A stretch of 64,000 nucleotides of DNA, from positions 186,001 to 250,000 of the forward strand of contig NZ_VTOL01000012.1 of NCBI RefSeq assembly GCF_009801115.1, written 5' to 3'. The position numbers were made by a program, and so were the translations under genes. The stretch's first letter is position 1. Every line of letters starts with the position of its first letter. Of the stretch, positions 42,971-52,770 are shown piece after piece. The notes below the pieces were generated by a model. It saw nothing but the letters and a program-made list of their open reading frames with translations, was not told the DNA's origin and did no database searches. This DNA comes from Dyadobacter sp. 3J3. GTDB taxonomy: Bacteria; Bacteroidota; Bacteroidia; Cytophagales; Spirosomataceae.

Positions 42971-44758
42971 CTATTTCATAATCTTAAACTCATCCTTCAC
43001 ATTCCCTGCCGGATCAAAACATGTATAAATCAACGTATTTCCCTTCATGGAAATATGCTGATAAAGCGGTCCGTCCTTATAGCGAATTACTGCATAATCC
43101 TCGGGGAGCCATATTTCCTGTTTGCCCGGAATACTGATTGACATCGTATAAATAGTACCTTCGGCCGGAGATTTCATTTCTTTCCCGTTGTTCATCGGTT
43201 TTGTTCGCAAGTAATAATGCATATGCCCGTTCATGACCATATCCACATGATATTGGTCAAATAATGTACCCCATTCTTTACGGATTTCATCGTATGGCTC
43301 GACAAAATTGTAGGGTGGAAAATGGAAGAATACAAACTTCCATTTTGCCTTCGAAGTTTTAAGTTTCTCTTCAACCCATTTTGTTTGGGCCGGTACAGAA
43401 AGCGTCGCATCGATCATCAAAAACAACGCATCCTGATAATTGAAAGCATAGGTCATTTCTTTTGGTAAACCTTTCGGACCATTTTCCGGCAAACTGAACA
43501 TTTGCTGATACATACCAGCCCCCAATCCATCCTGGCTATCATGATTTCCCGGAACCGGCATCAACGGTTTATTCTGGAATACGCCACCGGAATATTGCCA
43601 TAATTCATCCCATTCATCACGGTTCAAACCTGTGCTGACAAGATCTCCCGCAATGTCAAAAAAGGAAATTTCCGGATGTCTTTTTAAAGCTTTCTGAGCC
43701 ATATCTCCCCAGATCGGCGATTTGTGCGTATCACCAAACCAGATAAATGAAAAGCCCTCATTCGCAGAAGTTTCGGTTTTAAAACTTGCCGCATCTGACC
43801 ATTTTCCAGCTTTCGATCCTACGATATAGTGATATGCTGTTCCGGGTTTTAAGCTTGTAAGTTTTGCAGTAAACCGGTTTACCCAGCGGTCGTTTTGCAG
43901 AAGTCTGTCTTCCATTTTAAATGCGGAAGCGGTTGCTGTCAATGTATCCACCGACTTATCCTGCCAATATTTTACAATTCCATCTTTTATTTCCATAGCA
44001 GTTCTCCACTGAACATTCACCGATGTTTTGGGATCATCGCTCCAAGTTAGCATAATCTGGTCGGGATTGGGGGAAGATGGAAACAGCGTTTTTCTGAACG
44101 CACCCACCAGATGTGCTTCCCGCGCTCTGCCACGAACGGTTGTAAAAAGTTGTTGACCAACCAGTGACTCCGGCACCTCAGTCAAAATCAGACTGTCCCA
44201 ATCGTGGTATGTAAACGCACCTTTTTTCATCGTCATCAACGGATATTCCGATGGCAACACATTGGTTATTTTTAAATCGTCACCCTTTTTCTGCGGACCT
44301 ACACTAAGGAAATAGACAGGTCGGTTTTTATCAAATCCATTAATTCCCAACCCGACTTTACCCGAATCAAAATTCTTCTGCCAGACTTCATACGTATAAT
44401 TTTCATTTTTGACCAGCATTCCGGTTTTCTTAAATCCACTTTCTTCAATCCAGAAAGGAATTATTTTTTGTTCAGAATCTCTCATGAGTGAAACTGTCAC
44501 AGGAACATTTACTTCAAAGGTCCAGAACTTTGTCGCCAGCGTATGAAGTTCATCTTTTGTCAAAAAAGTCATGATGTATTTTTCGGAAATCGTGTCCAGT
44601 TGGGCAGGCTTCAGATTTTTGTAAAGTCTGGTAACGGCTTCATCCATTACCGTTTTTACAGTAGCGGATTCATTTTCTTTTTCATTTTTGCATGACAAAA
44701 AAATGAAAGAAAGAAAAAATAGAAAAAGGGTAGATTTAAGAATAGGAGTAAATTTCAT
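42971..44758 (-). CDS. Lipoprotein metallophosphoesterase with purple-acid-phosphatase-like N-domain
   Basis: A 595-residue lipoprotein: the signal ends FIFLSC with Cys23, followed by a KNEKENES tether. After an N-terminal region unique to this group comes a fibronectin-III-like domain (PDQIMLTWSDDPKTSVNVQWRT, about 235-325) as in purple acid phosphatases. The calcineurin-like metallophosphoesterase domain follows, with FGDTH, IAGDLVSTG, PGNHD, FFHFPPYN and NGHMHYY supplying the metal ligands. It likely releases phosphate from phosphoesters at the cell surface or periplasm. A terminator separates it from the PqaA-like gene upstream, so it may have its own promoter. It lies at the end of the SusCD hydrolase region. 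Confidence 0.9.
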   Translation of the reverse strand: MKFTPILKSTLFLFFLSFIFLSCKNEKENESATVKTVMDEAVTRLYKNLKPAQLDTISEKYIMTFLTKDELHTLATKFWTFEVNVPVTVSLMRDSEQKIIPFWIEESGFKKTGMLVKNENYTYEVWQKNFDSGKVGLGINGFDKNRPVYFLSVGPQKKGDDLKITNVLPSEYPLMTMKKGAFTYHDWDSLILTEVPESLVGQQLFTTVRGRAREAHLVGAFRKTLFPSSPNPDQIMLTWSDDPKTSVNVQWRTAMEIKDGIVKYWQDKSVDTLTATASAFKMEDRLLQNDRWVNRFTAKLTSLKPGTAYHYIVGSKAGKWSDAASFKTETSANEGFSFIWFGDTHKSPIWGDMAQKALKRHPEISFFDIAGDLVSTGLNRDEWDELWQYSGGVFQNKPLMPVPGNHDSQDGLGAGMYQQMFSLPENGPKGLPKEMTYAFNYQDALFLMIDATLSVPAQTKWVEEKLKTSKAKWKFVFFHFPPYNFVEPYDEIRKEWGTLFDQYHVDMVMNGHMHYYLRTKPMNNGKEMKSPAEGTIYTMSISIPGKQEIWLPEDYAVIRYKDGPLYQHISMKGNTLIYTCFDPAGNVKDEFKIMK

Positions 44759-44787
44759 AACGAAAAGCTCAGTCTAGTTTACTAATC

Positions 44788-44824
44788 AAAAAGTAACAGC
44801 AACGATTTTCAACGATGCTGTTAC
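44788..44824 (-). terminator. Terminator of the SusCD-ceramidase-PqaA operon
   Basis: On the minus strand, GTAACAGCA (44824-44816) pairs with TGCTGTTAC (44801-44793), extended by a CGTT/AACG-like inner pairing, and is followed by TTTTT. It lies 21 bases after the PqaA-like stop and 30 bases before the metallophosphoesterase start. Confidence 0.85.
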
Positions 44825-44844
44825 GCTATTTTCACTGACAAAAA

Positions 44845-46206
44845 TTATAACACCGCCTTATCATTTGTAAGGAAAACCCGTGTACTTTCTGTGTAAGTAC
44901 CACCATGGGAATCCTTGTATTTCAAATCAACATAAAAGGCACGGAAACCGCTTGAAGGAAATGTCTGATTGACATTAATCATTGATTTATTTTTAATACC
45001 CAGACTTTTACTCGTCCACTTATCATCCCGGATATCCTGATCTTTTGAATCTGCCGACCAAAGAATCACGTCCACCAACGGATCAGCCGAAGCCTTTACA
45101 GCAAGAGTCACGCCCTTTTTGTCCGCAGTTTCTTTCCATTCGCAAACCGGATATGGGCTTTTGGTCATTGTGTTACCAAAAAATGCGCTCAAAGCTTCCA
45201 TGGCTTGTTTTCCACCACCAAGATTATGGCCGGCATTCGGGACATAGTGAAGCATGTTATTTCCAGGAATATCTTTCAGGTAATTTTTGATATTATCAAC
45301 CACCCAGTATTCATCGTTTGTACCCATGATGATCAATTTCGGCATAGTCAGTTTTGCACGATACGAATATGGATCGATCATGGTTGTGATGGCGGCTCCA
45401 TCCGGCGTTTTACTGTTTTGAGGGATACCAAGTTTCACATAATCTTCAATCTGGATACTATAATCACCCCATGATTTTATCTGATATTCAAGACTTACCG
45501 GCATGTTCAAAATATCAATAACCATGGGTGCAATAGCCACCACGCGTTTGTCATTTGCACCGGTGAGCCAGGTTGTCCAGCCACGTTTTGACGCGCCCGA
45601 AACCACAAAACGGTTCACTTCATGTTTCAGTTTTTGTTTTGAAAATTCCTGAACCACGTCCATTGCACGTACTGCACTTTTCACCATCGGGAAAAGTAGC
45701 GGCCAGCTGTAATCTTTATCTTTTTTGAAATTATGCAGCGTGTAAGAAATCAACGCATCCTCTGTCAAATCGCCAAAGAAAGGCTGATTTGGTGTTTGTT
45801 TTAGTAATGTAACAATTGCATTATTCGCTTTTGCCACACCGCCCAATGTTACCAATAAATCATCTTCTTTTTTGTTACTCCAATTAGGCAGTTCATCTTT
45901 ATTGGATCCGCCGGTTATGAACAATAATGCACCGTCGAATTTATTGTCCTTCGGCACCATGATCGTCATTTGATGCGTCCAGGTAAATTCCCGCCACTTT
46001 TGCGAGGTTACAAGAAGATTGTAAAAAGTAACATCACTTTGCGTATAAGAATCTTTCACTTCCCATTTCAAAGATTTGTCTCCGTTGTTTAGATAACTTT
46101 GAAGGGCCGTTTCCGGTGTGATCGCCTTTTGTGCGTGTATGCTGAACGTAAAAATTAATTGAATTAAAATTATTTTGAAGGCCAGCTCAAATCTATTTTG
46201 TTTCAT
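44845..46206 (-). CDS. PhoPQ-activated pathogenicity-related (PqaA)-family secreted alpha/beta hydrolase
   Basis: A 453-residue exported protein. The start at 46206 (MKQNRFELAFKIILIQLIFTF...HAQ) gives a normal signal peptide. An in-frame ATG at 46260 sits right behind the ceramidase-like stop and adds 18 polar residues, so it is less likely but cannot be excluded. The PqaA/PhoPQ-related core is visible: ALLFITGGSNKDELPNW, the nucleophile-elbow-like VSGASKRGWTTWLTG, and VIDILNMPVSLEYQIKSWGDYS. PKLIIMGTNDEYWVVDN holds the acid and YVPNAGHNLGG the histidine. The biochemical substrate of this family is poorly known. It is co-directional with, and 55 bases behind, the ceramidase-like gene. Confidence 0.9.
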   Translation of the reverse strand: MKQNRFELAFKIILIQLIFTFSIHAQKAITPETALQSYLNNGDKSLKWEVKDSYTQSDVTFYNLLVTSQKWREFTWTHQMTIMVPKDNKFDGALLFITGGSNKDELPNWSNKKEDDLLVTLGGVAKANNAIVTLLKQTPNQPFFGDLTEDALISYTLHNFKKDKDYSWPLLFPMVKSAVRAMDVVQEFSKQKLKHEVNRFVVSGASKRGWTTWLTGANDKRVVAIAPMVIDILNMPVSLEYQIKSWGDYSIQIEDYVKLGIPQNSKTPDGAAITTMIDPYSYRAKLTMPKLIIMGTNDEYWVVDNIKNYLKDIPGNNMLHYVPNAGHNLGGGKQAMEALSAFFGNTMTKSPYPVCEWKETADKKGVTLAVKASADPLVDVILWSADSKDQDIRDDKWTSKSLGIKNKSMINVNQTFPSSGFRAFYVDLKYKDSHGGTYTESTRVFLTNDKAVL

Positions 46207-46261
46207 TGTGCAGAAGGTTTTGTTTATTGAATTAAAAATTTTATCAGTATTATTTTTCATA

Positions 46262-47548
46262 TCACTTCTCCTCGAAACCTTCCGGTTTAGGACTTTCTGA
46301 AATCAATTTCAATGCCTGTTCGATATAAATCTCTCCTGTCATTTCTCCCAGGCTTGTTCTGCTTACATACTCGTAACGTTTGAAACTGTTGAAATCAACT
46401 TTGGTGAGCATATAACCAAAAGCATCGTTTGTCAACCCGAACAGAAATGGCGATTTTGTATTCATTTTCCGTTTCACATAGTAACCAATGTTAGGGAGTG
46501 CTTCTCCCGGAATCGTTAAAATCTGAGCAGTTCCTATGTTTAAAAGATTCAGTTGTGTTGAAACTTTATTAGGACCGGACATTTCATTTTTGATGGGAGA
46601 ATTTTTGAGAATGTACCGCATAATATCCGAATCCACCGGAAATTCGATTTTTCTTGAAGTACAATAAAGTGCAGGATTTGGTTGAATTTCTGCGGTGTTT
46701 ACAATTCGTAAAGCTTCGTCGGCAAGCAGTTCACCGATCCGTTTGCATTCCTGCCAGTTGTTAGCTTCTTTTTTATCTTCCGTCCGGTTATCAGCAGTGA
46801 CCATTCCACCTTGTGCCCCATTCATAAAAAGAGCAATGCCGCCTGTTTGAGATTCTATTCTGTCATAAAGAGGCCCGCAAAGATCAGGACTTAAAATACC
46901 TCTTCCCGACCCGATTACTTCCGGATGAATCGCATAATTGACCAAAGTCGCAATGACTTTTCCTTTATTTTTTCCCGAATTTGAAATCGCCTGAATCACT
47001 CCGCAACGTGGATCATAAAGCTGGTCGGCATAATAATTATAGGCAATTTTCCCTTTTGCCTCGCCCACCGCGATTTTTAATGAAGCCGGTTCCAGATTTT
47101 TAACGGCTTCATTGACACCTTCCGCGATTTGTTTTGTACACCAGTCCAGATAATTCAAATCCGCAAAAGTTTCTCCTTTTTCATTTGGAAAAGCATACGC
47201 ATCTGGTCCGCTGTGGGTATGCGTCGCGCCAATCAAAACATTTTCAGGAGCAACACCTTTGATCAAAGCTCTGGATTTATTTCCCAAGGCAGCCGGCCAA
47301 CCCAGATTATCAATATTAACTATGGCAATTCGAGTAGTACCTTTTTCCAAAACCAAAACACGGACAAACAAATCTCCATTTTTTTCAATGGATTTTTTAG
47401 GCGTTCCAATACCTCCGGAAACCGGTAAAAGCGGATTGGGCGTAATGATCCTGACCGCACCTGCTGCTTTAAAGCTTTGGGCAAAGCAGCTCGAAACCAT
47501 CAGAAAAACAAGGCTCAGATAAATCAAAAATACTTTTCTCATCATCAA
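46262..47548 (-). CDS. Secreted neutral/alkaline ceramidase-like hydrolase (N-terminal-domain type)
   Basis: A 428-residue exported protein with a signal peptide ending about residue 24 (VSSCFAQ). It starts MMMRKVF and any of the first three methionines could be used. The motif GATHTHSGPDAYAF is the zinc-binding signature of neutral/alkaline non-lysosomal ceramidases, and VNYAIHPEVIGSG and NGAQGGMVTADNR also fit. True ceramidases are about 650-750 residues and have a C-terminal Ig-like domain; this one has only the N-terminal catalytic type. Short versions are common in Bacteroidota, and their activity on ceramide is unproven. It follows the SusD gene by 100 bases, with a small hairpin between, and is most likely in the same operon. 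Confidence 0.85.
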   Translation of the reverse strand: MMMRKVFLIYLSLVFLMVSSCFAQSFKAAGAVRIITPNPLLPVSGGIGTPKKSIEKNGDLFVRVLVLEKGTTRIAIVNIDNLGWPAALGNKSRALIKGVAPENVLIGATHTHSGPDAYAFPNEKGETFADLNYLDWCTKQIAEGVNEAVKNLEPASLKIAVGEAKGKIAYNYYADQLYDPRCGVIQAISNSGKNKGKVIATLVNYAIHPEVIGSGRGILSPDLCGPLYDRIESQTGGIALFMNGAQGGMVTADNRTEDKKEANNWQECKRIGELLADEALRIVNTAEIQPNPALYCTSRKIEFPVDSDIMRYILKNSPIKNEMSGPNKVSTQLNLLNIGTAQILTIPGEALPNIGYYVKRKMNTKSPFLFGLTNDAFGYMLTKVDFNSFKRYEYVSRTSLGEMTGEIYIEQALKLISESPKPEGFEEK

Positions 47549-47561
47549 CTTTAATCATAAT

Positions 47562-47584
47562 GAGGGCAGCTAGTCACTGCCCTC
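47562..47584. terminator. Small GC-rich hairpin between susD-like and ceramidase-like genes
   Basis: Arms GAGGGCAG (47562-47569) and CTGCCCTC (47577-47584) with a 7-base loop. The T-run (TTTTAT) is on the plus-strand side only, so it is a poor terminator for the minus-strand operon. It may be a partial terminator or an RNA-processing/stability element that lowers expression of the downstream hydrolases. Confidence 0.45.
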
Positions 47585-47648
47585 TTTTATATTCACCAAA
47601 GGTTATACTCGGATATAAACCTCATCGTACCATTCCTTTGATATATTT

Positions 47649-49292
47649 CTACCACGGTTTGCCCGCCCCCTGAATTACCCACGGCTTAGACCATGCACTA
47701 TTTTTGCCATCAGCCGCCGAATAGGTAGTTGATTCCAGCTTATTGATCGCATCGTCGGCGTTTGCTTTGTTCAGGTTTCTTTCATCAAGCATATAGTAAA
47801 ACCTGACCGGAAGTACCGCTCTTTTTCCCTGAGGACCGGTTTTAAGTACAGGATAACCTGTTCTTTTATAATCAAACCAGGCTTCACTTGCAGCAGTCCA
47901 GCTTGCAATCCATTTTTGCTCAATGATCTGTTTCTGTGTTTTGTTATAAGCAACAGATGGCTGAGCCACATAAGCAGCATAAGAACTGGCCAGTCCCCAG
48001 GCTGTAAATGAAGCCTGAATGGCCGCTTTGTAATGTGTTTCGGCATCACCTGCCGCCCAACCTTTTTGTGCAGCCTCGGCAAGAATAAAATGAACTTCCG
48101 CAGCCGACATTAATCTTGCTTTTAACAAATCACCTTTTGGAGCTTTGTACATGGTATTAAGCCAGGAAACGTGCGGATTGTCAGCGCCTTGTGCCGCCGT
48201 GGGGCTCATGTTATAACTTGCTCCTGACAAAAGTGAAACAGGCAAACCAACATAATTCTGGTTGGTATCAATAGGAATTCCATCAACTTTATCAGGTGAT
48301 AAATAACGTTTTCCGTTTTTGATTACATCTGTTGCCTTAGGAAGTGTCGGGTCAACTACCAACGGAATCTGTACTTTATTTGCCCAGACACCCAAACGCG
48401 GATCGTTTACTCCAAGCATTGCTTTCACCAAAGTATTACACATTTTTATTCTTCTGTAATTACTTTCGCTGGCGTCATCTCTTGTATTGGCAGGCCAGGA
48501 GTCCGCACTGCTATTTCCGGCAAATGGCATCGTTGCATCGTCTGCTGCAACATTCATGATCGGATACTGCGTTGCGTTACCAACAATTTTCTCAATTCCG
48601 GCTTTGGCAACTTCCGGCTTTTTATCAGAAATACGCATGTAATATCTCAACGCCAAAGAATTGGCAAGTTTCCTCCATTTGGTTGGATCACCTGCATAAT
48701 ATACATCCGGTGTTACGATCGTGCTGTTATACTCCGCTTTGGATTTGGACAAAAGCGTATTTGCTTTGTCAAGATCGGCCAGCATTCCTGTGTAAATATC
48801 TTCCTGACTATCGAAGGCCGGAAATATATTTTCTGAGCCACCGACCGATGCTTTCAAAGCATGAGAATAAGGAGCATTTCCCCAAAGATCTGTGATCAAG
48901 CCAAAAACCATCGATTTCATCACCAGTGCTACGCCTTGCTGCAACGGGAAATTTAGTTCAACAGCACGGTCGTAGACATACTGGTTATTGGTAAGGATTG
49001 CATACCAGCCACTCCATGAATTGGTTTGTCCCCACTCGTAATCGTTGTGATCACCGCTCCATCCGTCTTTTTGCGTATGCTGCATCACACCACCAATGAT
49101 CTGGTCATAATTTAAGCTTACAAACTGCTTTCCGGTTTCCGTAAGCACCGTAGAAAGTACAAGATTCGGATTAGCCGTAGTTGGGTCCACGCCGTTTGGG
49201 TTCTTGTTCACTTCCGTAAGATCTTTACAGGAAGAGGCAAGAAATACTGACATCATCAGTACGATTGATTTTATATAGGTAGTTTTCATCAT
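47649..49292 (-). CDS. SusD/RagB-family nutrient-binding lipoprotein (SusD-like_2)
   Basis: A 547-residue surface lipoprotein with lipobox ASSC and Cys22, then the tether KDLTEVNKNPNGVDPTTANPN. The helical TPR-like scaffold of the SusD-like_2 branch is evident: QQGVALVMKSMVFGLITDLWGNAPYSHA, DIYTGMLADLDKANTLL, WRKLANSLALRYYMRISDK and AEVHFILAEAAQKGW. It caps the SusC-type transporter encoded 19 bases upstream and helps capture the ligand. The substrate is not readable; the branch is not specific for starch. It is the second gene of the SusC-D-ceramidase-PqaA operon. Confidence 0.95.
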   Translation of the reverse strand: MMKTTYIKSIVLMMSVFLASSCKDLTEVNKNPNGVDPTTANPNLVLSTVLTETGKQFVSLNYDQIIGGVMQHTQKDGWSGDHNDYEWGQTNSWSGWYAILTNNQYVYDRAVELNFPLQQGVALVMKSMVFGLITDLWGNAPYSHALKASVGGSENIFPAFDSQEDIYTGMLADLDKANTLLSKSKAEYNSTIVTPDVYYAGDPTKWRKLANSLALRYYMRISDKKPEVAKAGIEKIVGNATQYPIMNVAADDATMPFAGNSSADSWPANTRDDASESNYRRIKMCNTLVKAMLGVNDPRLGVWANKVQIPLVVDPTLPKATDVIKNGKRYLSPDKVDGIPIDTNQNYVGLPVSLLSGASYNMSPTAAQGADNPHVSWLNTMYKAPKGDLLKARLMSAAEVHFILAEAAQKGWAAGDAETHYKAAIQASFTAWGLASSYAAYVAQPSVAYNKTQKQIIEQKWIASWTAASEAWFDYKRTGYPVLKTGPQGKRAVLPVRFYYMLDERNLNKANADDAINKLESTTYSAADGKNSAWSKPWVIQGAGKPW

Positions 49293-49311
49293 GAATCAAT
49301 TTGAACCGTTT

Positions 49312-52300
49312 CTAAAAAGTTAAACCAAGCTTAAATCCAACAGGAATGACCCAGGGCGTAACATTATATCTTTCAATTCCCTGCTTAAACTGGCTTCCTG
49401 AACCTTGCGTACCGGATTCAACCTGAAAAGCTGTTTCAGGATCGATGTTAATTTTCGCTTTTGTCCAAAGAATAATATTTCTGCTGTAAACCGAAAAATT
49501 GGTACTTTGCATACCGATCTTTTTCGCAAAATTCACAGGCAAATCATAGCCGAATGATATTTCTCTAAGCTTGACAAAAGAAGCATCATATGTAAAAGGA
49601 CGGGTGAATGACCAGGTGGTGGCACCCGCTAATGGCAGATACTGCGTTCCGGTCCCTCCAAGGTTTTCCTTGTAACCTGTCGGATTTCCAGCTGCATCGT
49701 AACCTGTTGCAATAACACCAGGAATGAAAACACCGCCGTGAGGAAGAGGAATACCGCTATAATTAACCGGGAAACTTCCATAATCCGGCGTTGGACCTCC
49801 TACAAGCGGAAATACGTTTCCGTTAATTTTGATCTGTTTTTCCTGATTTTCTACGAGATGATCCCTTAAAGCATCACCAGAAAGACCGTTTGGATTGATC
49901 AGCTTGTCATAAAAAAGTTGTGAATGGCCGTCTTCTTCACCATAACGATAGGTTTGTGAAACAAAACTTCCGCCATTGCGCCAGTCAAACGTCATATTTA
50001 AACTGAATCCCTTATACGCAAGTGAAACCTGGCCGCCAAGTGTGAATTTAGGATTGAAATTACCAATCTTATTTTTTGTATTAATGGCATCAACAGACTG
50101 CCATTTACCGGTTTTATCCAGAATCGGATAACCGTAATAAGGCGAGGCTTTGTCCGTTACCGTTACAACCTGCGCATCGTAAATATCTCCAACCTGCTCT
50201 CCAACATACGTCCAGGCACCACCTTTTGCGTCAGACCATAAGGTAAAGTAAGGAAGGTCATCCGATAATCTTTTGATCGTGGTGCGGTTTCTGCTAAGGT
50301 TAGCATTGACATCAAGTCTCCATCCGTTTTTATTAAGCGGCGTTCCACCTAATGTCAATTCAATACCTTTACTTTCCAAAAGTCCGGCGTTAATACTTTT
50401 TGTTGTGTAACCGGATGACGGAGGCAGTTTTGTGCTCAGAATCTGGTTTTTGTTTTCGGCCATATAATATGTTGCACCGAAACGCAGGCGGTTCTGGAAC
50501 ATGTTCAGGTCTGCTCCTACTTCATACGATGTAGAAATTTCCGGTTTCAGGTTCAGGTTAAACAGATTATTCGAAACAGTAAGTCTCGGAACGCCATTCC
50601 ATGTTCCCGCATTTCCCAGCGTACTTAACAAAGAATAAGGATTTGCATCATTACCAACCTGCGCTACACCACCTCTGATTTTCAGCATATTGATCTTGTC
50701 CGTCATCGGAATCATTTCATTGATCAAAAGACTTAAAGATGCCGACGGATAAAAATAAGATCTGTTGGCGGCCGGCAAAGTACTTGTCCAGTCATTTCTG
50801 GCTGTAACATCAAGATATACCATTTCCTTGTAACTCAAATTGGCAAGTGCATAAGCACTGTAAACCGATCTTTTATAAGAACTGCTGTTGTAGGTAAGGT
50901 TTGCCGGTAAAATATTCTGAATGGTAAAAACACCAGGAACGATCAGACCTGTACCATTGGTAGAAGAATTGGCCACAGTAGAGCCATTTTGATTTCTATC
51001 ATTTGCTCCCGCAGATACAGAGAATGAGAAACTTTTCAGTGTTTTATGGTAAGTAGCAAGAAAATCTGTGTTACTTTCAAACGTTGCGATATTGGTCAAA
51101 CCGTACGCACCATTTGGCTCAGAGGTATAGCTGTTGGCAATTTGAGTTTGTCTTTTTTCCTGATACGTATCAAGAGAATAACGTCCAAAAATGCTTAATT
51201 CCGGTGTAATCTGCCATTCTGCTTTTATATTTCCAAAAACGCGGTCTCTTACAAAACTGTTTTTCACCTCGTTGGCAAGGAAGTAGGGATTATTGAAAAC
51301 ACCTTTGTATTGAGAGCGCTGCTGCAAACCTTCTTGTCCTGGAAGCCAGTAATCTTTCAAATCACGGATATCCGTATGCGGAGAAACTCCGTAGGCCCAT
51401 TGAAGCGGATTTGTTCCTCTGTTCCCGGCAGGGCGACTATTCGAATTATTACGACTAAAATCCAGATTGCTGCTCACTCTCACTTTCTGGTTCACCTTCA
51501 CCGAGGTGTTCAGACTTAACGAGTTTCTGAATAAATCTGAATTTGGAATGATACCACGGTTTGTCATATTGGCGTAGGACAAACGATAGGTAACCATATC
51601 CGTACTGTTGGAAATAGATACACCGTTTGTAGTTGTAATACCAGTTTGCACAAAATTCTTTACGTTATCCTTGTGCGAAACCAGCGGCATCGCAATCGGT
51701 TTTCCGTCTGCGCCGATCGGACTGTTCCATTGCACTTCTTCATAACCTTTGTCAAGTGCTGCGCCATAGGTTGCCGTGATACTTTCATCCACAAGCTTTT
51801 TAAACGGATTACTATATGGGTTGTTAGTAATGGAGGTCGGAATGGCTGAAAACTGGCCCGAGCCAAGCCCTGTCTGCCATTTCAAATACTTATACGGTTT
51901 GTCAAAAACAGTATTTGAAGAAACGGTAACCGTCATTTTTTTCACTTTCGAACCGCTTTTTGTTGTGATCAAAACTACCCCGTTCCCAGCTCTTGAACCG
52001 TATAATGCCGCTGCACTTGGACCTTTCAGAATGGAAACGTTTTCAATATCATCCGGGTTAATGCTTGAAAGTGCATTACCATAATCCACTTTATTGTCCG
52101 TTCCTATCTCGGTGACATTATTCAGTGAATTCGCGATGGGAACACCGTCTACTACAAATAGTGGCTGATTATCATTGCTCAAAGATTTTGCACCGCGGAT
52201 GACCATACTTACCGAAGAACCCGTAGCACCGGTTGAACTGATGGCAACACCAGCCACTTTTCCGGCCATGGCGTTTAGTACGTTTTCCTGCGAAACACGG

Positions 52301-52770
52301 TTAAATTCCTTACCGTCCACTTTTCCTACGGAATATCCCAAAGATTTATCTTCGCGTTTGATACCCAAAGCCGTTACCGTCACTTCATTCAGGTTTTCTG
52401 TGTTGGCAATCAGCGAAACATCCACAACGCTGCGGTTATTTACCTGAACTTCCTGTAACAGATAACCAACAAAAGAGAAAACCAGAACTGGATTATCGCC
52501 TGTCACGTCAATTGAATATTGTCCGGCTGAGTTTGTGCTGGTCCCTCTCTGGGTGCCCTTCACCACAACATTTACACCCGGAATACTTGCACCATCCTGT
52601 CCGGAAACTTTCCCGGTGATCGTTCTGTCGGCTTTTTTTTCCGGATATCCATTCCGACTTCCCGCAAAAATTCCCGCCGTAGCCATCTGGCTAAACGGGA
52701 GACTCAGCGCTATAAGTATCAGCAGAGGTTTGAAAACCCGCAGATAAAAATTGATAAAATTTGATCTCAT
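49312..52770 (-). CDS. SusC/RagA-type TonB-linked outer-membrane transporter
   Basis: A 1152-residue outer-membrane importer. A signal peptide (about 1-35) is followed by a carboxypeptidase-regulatory-like domain (TITGKVSGQDGASIPGVNVVVKG, about 49-125). The plug has SLGYSVGKVDGKEFNRV, GAKSLSNDNQPLFVVDGVPI and the glycine-rich ALYGSRAGNGVVLITTKSG typical of SusC. The remainder is a 22-strand barrel ending GFKLGLTF. No secretin-type STN domain is present, so direct anti-sigma signalling through this receptor is unlikely. It is first in its operon, with a 386-base leader region upstream. Size and motifs are complete. Confidence 0.96.
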   Translation of the reverse strand: MRSNFINFYLRVFKPLLILIALSLPFSQMATAGIFAGSRNGYPEKKADRTITGKVSGQDGASIPGVNVVVKGTQRGTSTNSAGQYSIDVTGDNPVLVFSFVGYLLQEVQVNNRSVVDVSLIANTENLNEVTVTALGIKREDKSLGYSVGKVDGKEFNRVSQENVLNAMAGKVAGVAISSTGATGSSVSMVIRGAKSLSNDNQPLFVVDGVPIANSLNNVTEIGTDNKVDYGNALSSINPDDIENVSILKGPSAAALYGSRAGNGVVLITTKSGSKVKKMTVTVSSNTVFDKPYKYLKWQTGLGSGQFSAIPTSITNNPYSNPFKKLVDESITATYGAALDKGYEEVQWNSPIGADGKPIAMPLVSHKDNVKNFVQTGITTTNGVSISNSTDMVTYRLSYANMTNRGIIPNSDLFRNSLSLNTSVKVNQKVRVSSNLDFSRNNSNSRPAGNRGTNPLQWAYGVSPHTDIRDLKDYWLPGQEGLQQRSQYKGVFNNPYFLANEVKNSFVRDRVFGNIKAEWQITPELSIFGRYSLDTYQEKRQTQIANSYTSEPNGAYGLTNIATFESNTDFLATYHKTLKSFSFSVSAGANDRNQNGSTVANSSTNGTGLIVPGVFTIQNILPANLTYNSSSYKRSVYSAYALANLSYKEMVYLDVTARNDWTSTLPAANRSYFYPSASLSLLINEMIPMTDKINMLKIRGGVAQVGNDANPYSLLSTLGNAGTWNGVPRLTVSNNLFNLNLKPEISTSYEVGADLNMFQNRLRFGATYYMAENKNQILSTKLPPSSGYTTKSINAGLLESKGIELTLGGTPLNKNGWRLDVNANLSRNRTTIKRLSDDLPYFTLWSDAKGGAWTYVGEQVGDIYDAQVVTVTDKASPYYGYPILDKTGKWQSVDAINTKNKIGNFNPKFTLGGQVSLAYKGFSLNMTFDWRNGGSFVSQTYRYGEEDGHSQLFYDKLINPNGLSGDALRDHLVENQEKQIKINGNVFPLVGGPTPDYGSFPVNYSGIPLPHGGVFIPGVIATGYDAAGNPTGYKENLGGTGTQYLPLAGATTWSFTRPFTYDASFVKLREISFGYDLPVNFAKKIGMQSTNFSVYSRNIILWTKAKINIDPETAFQVESGTQGSGSQFKQGIERYNVTPWVIPVGFKLGLTF

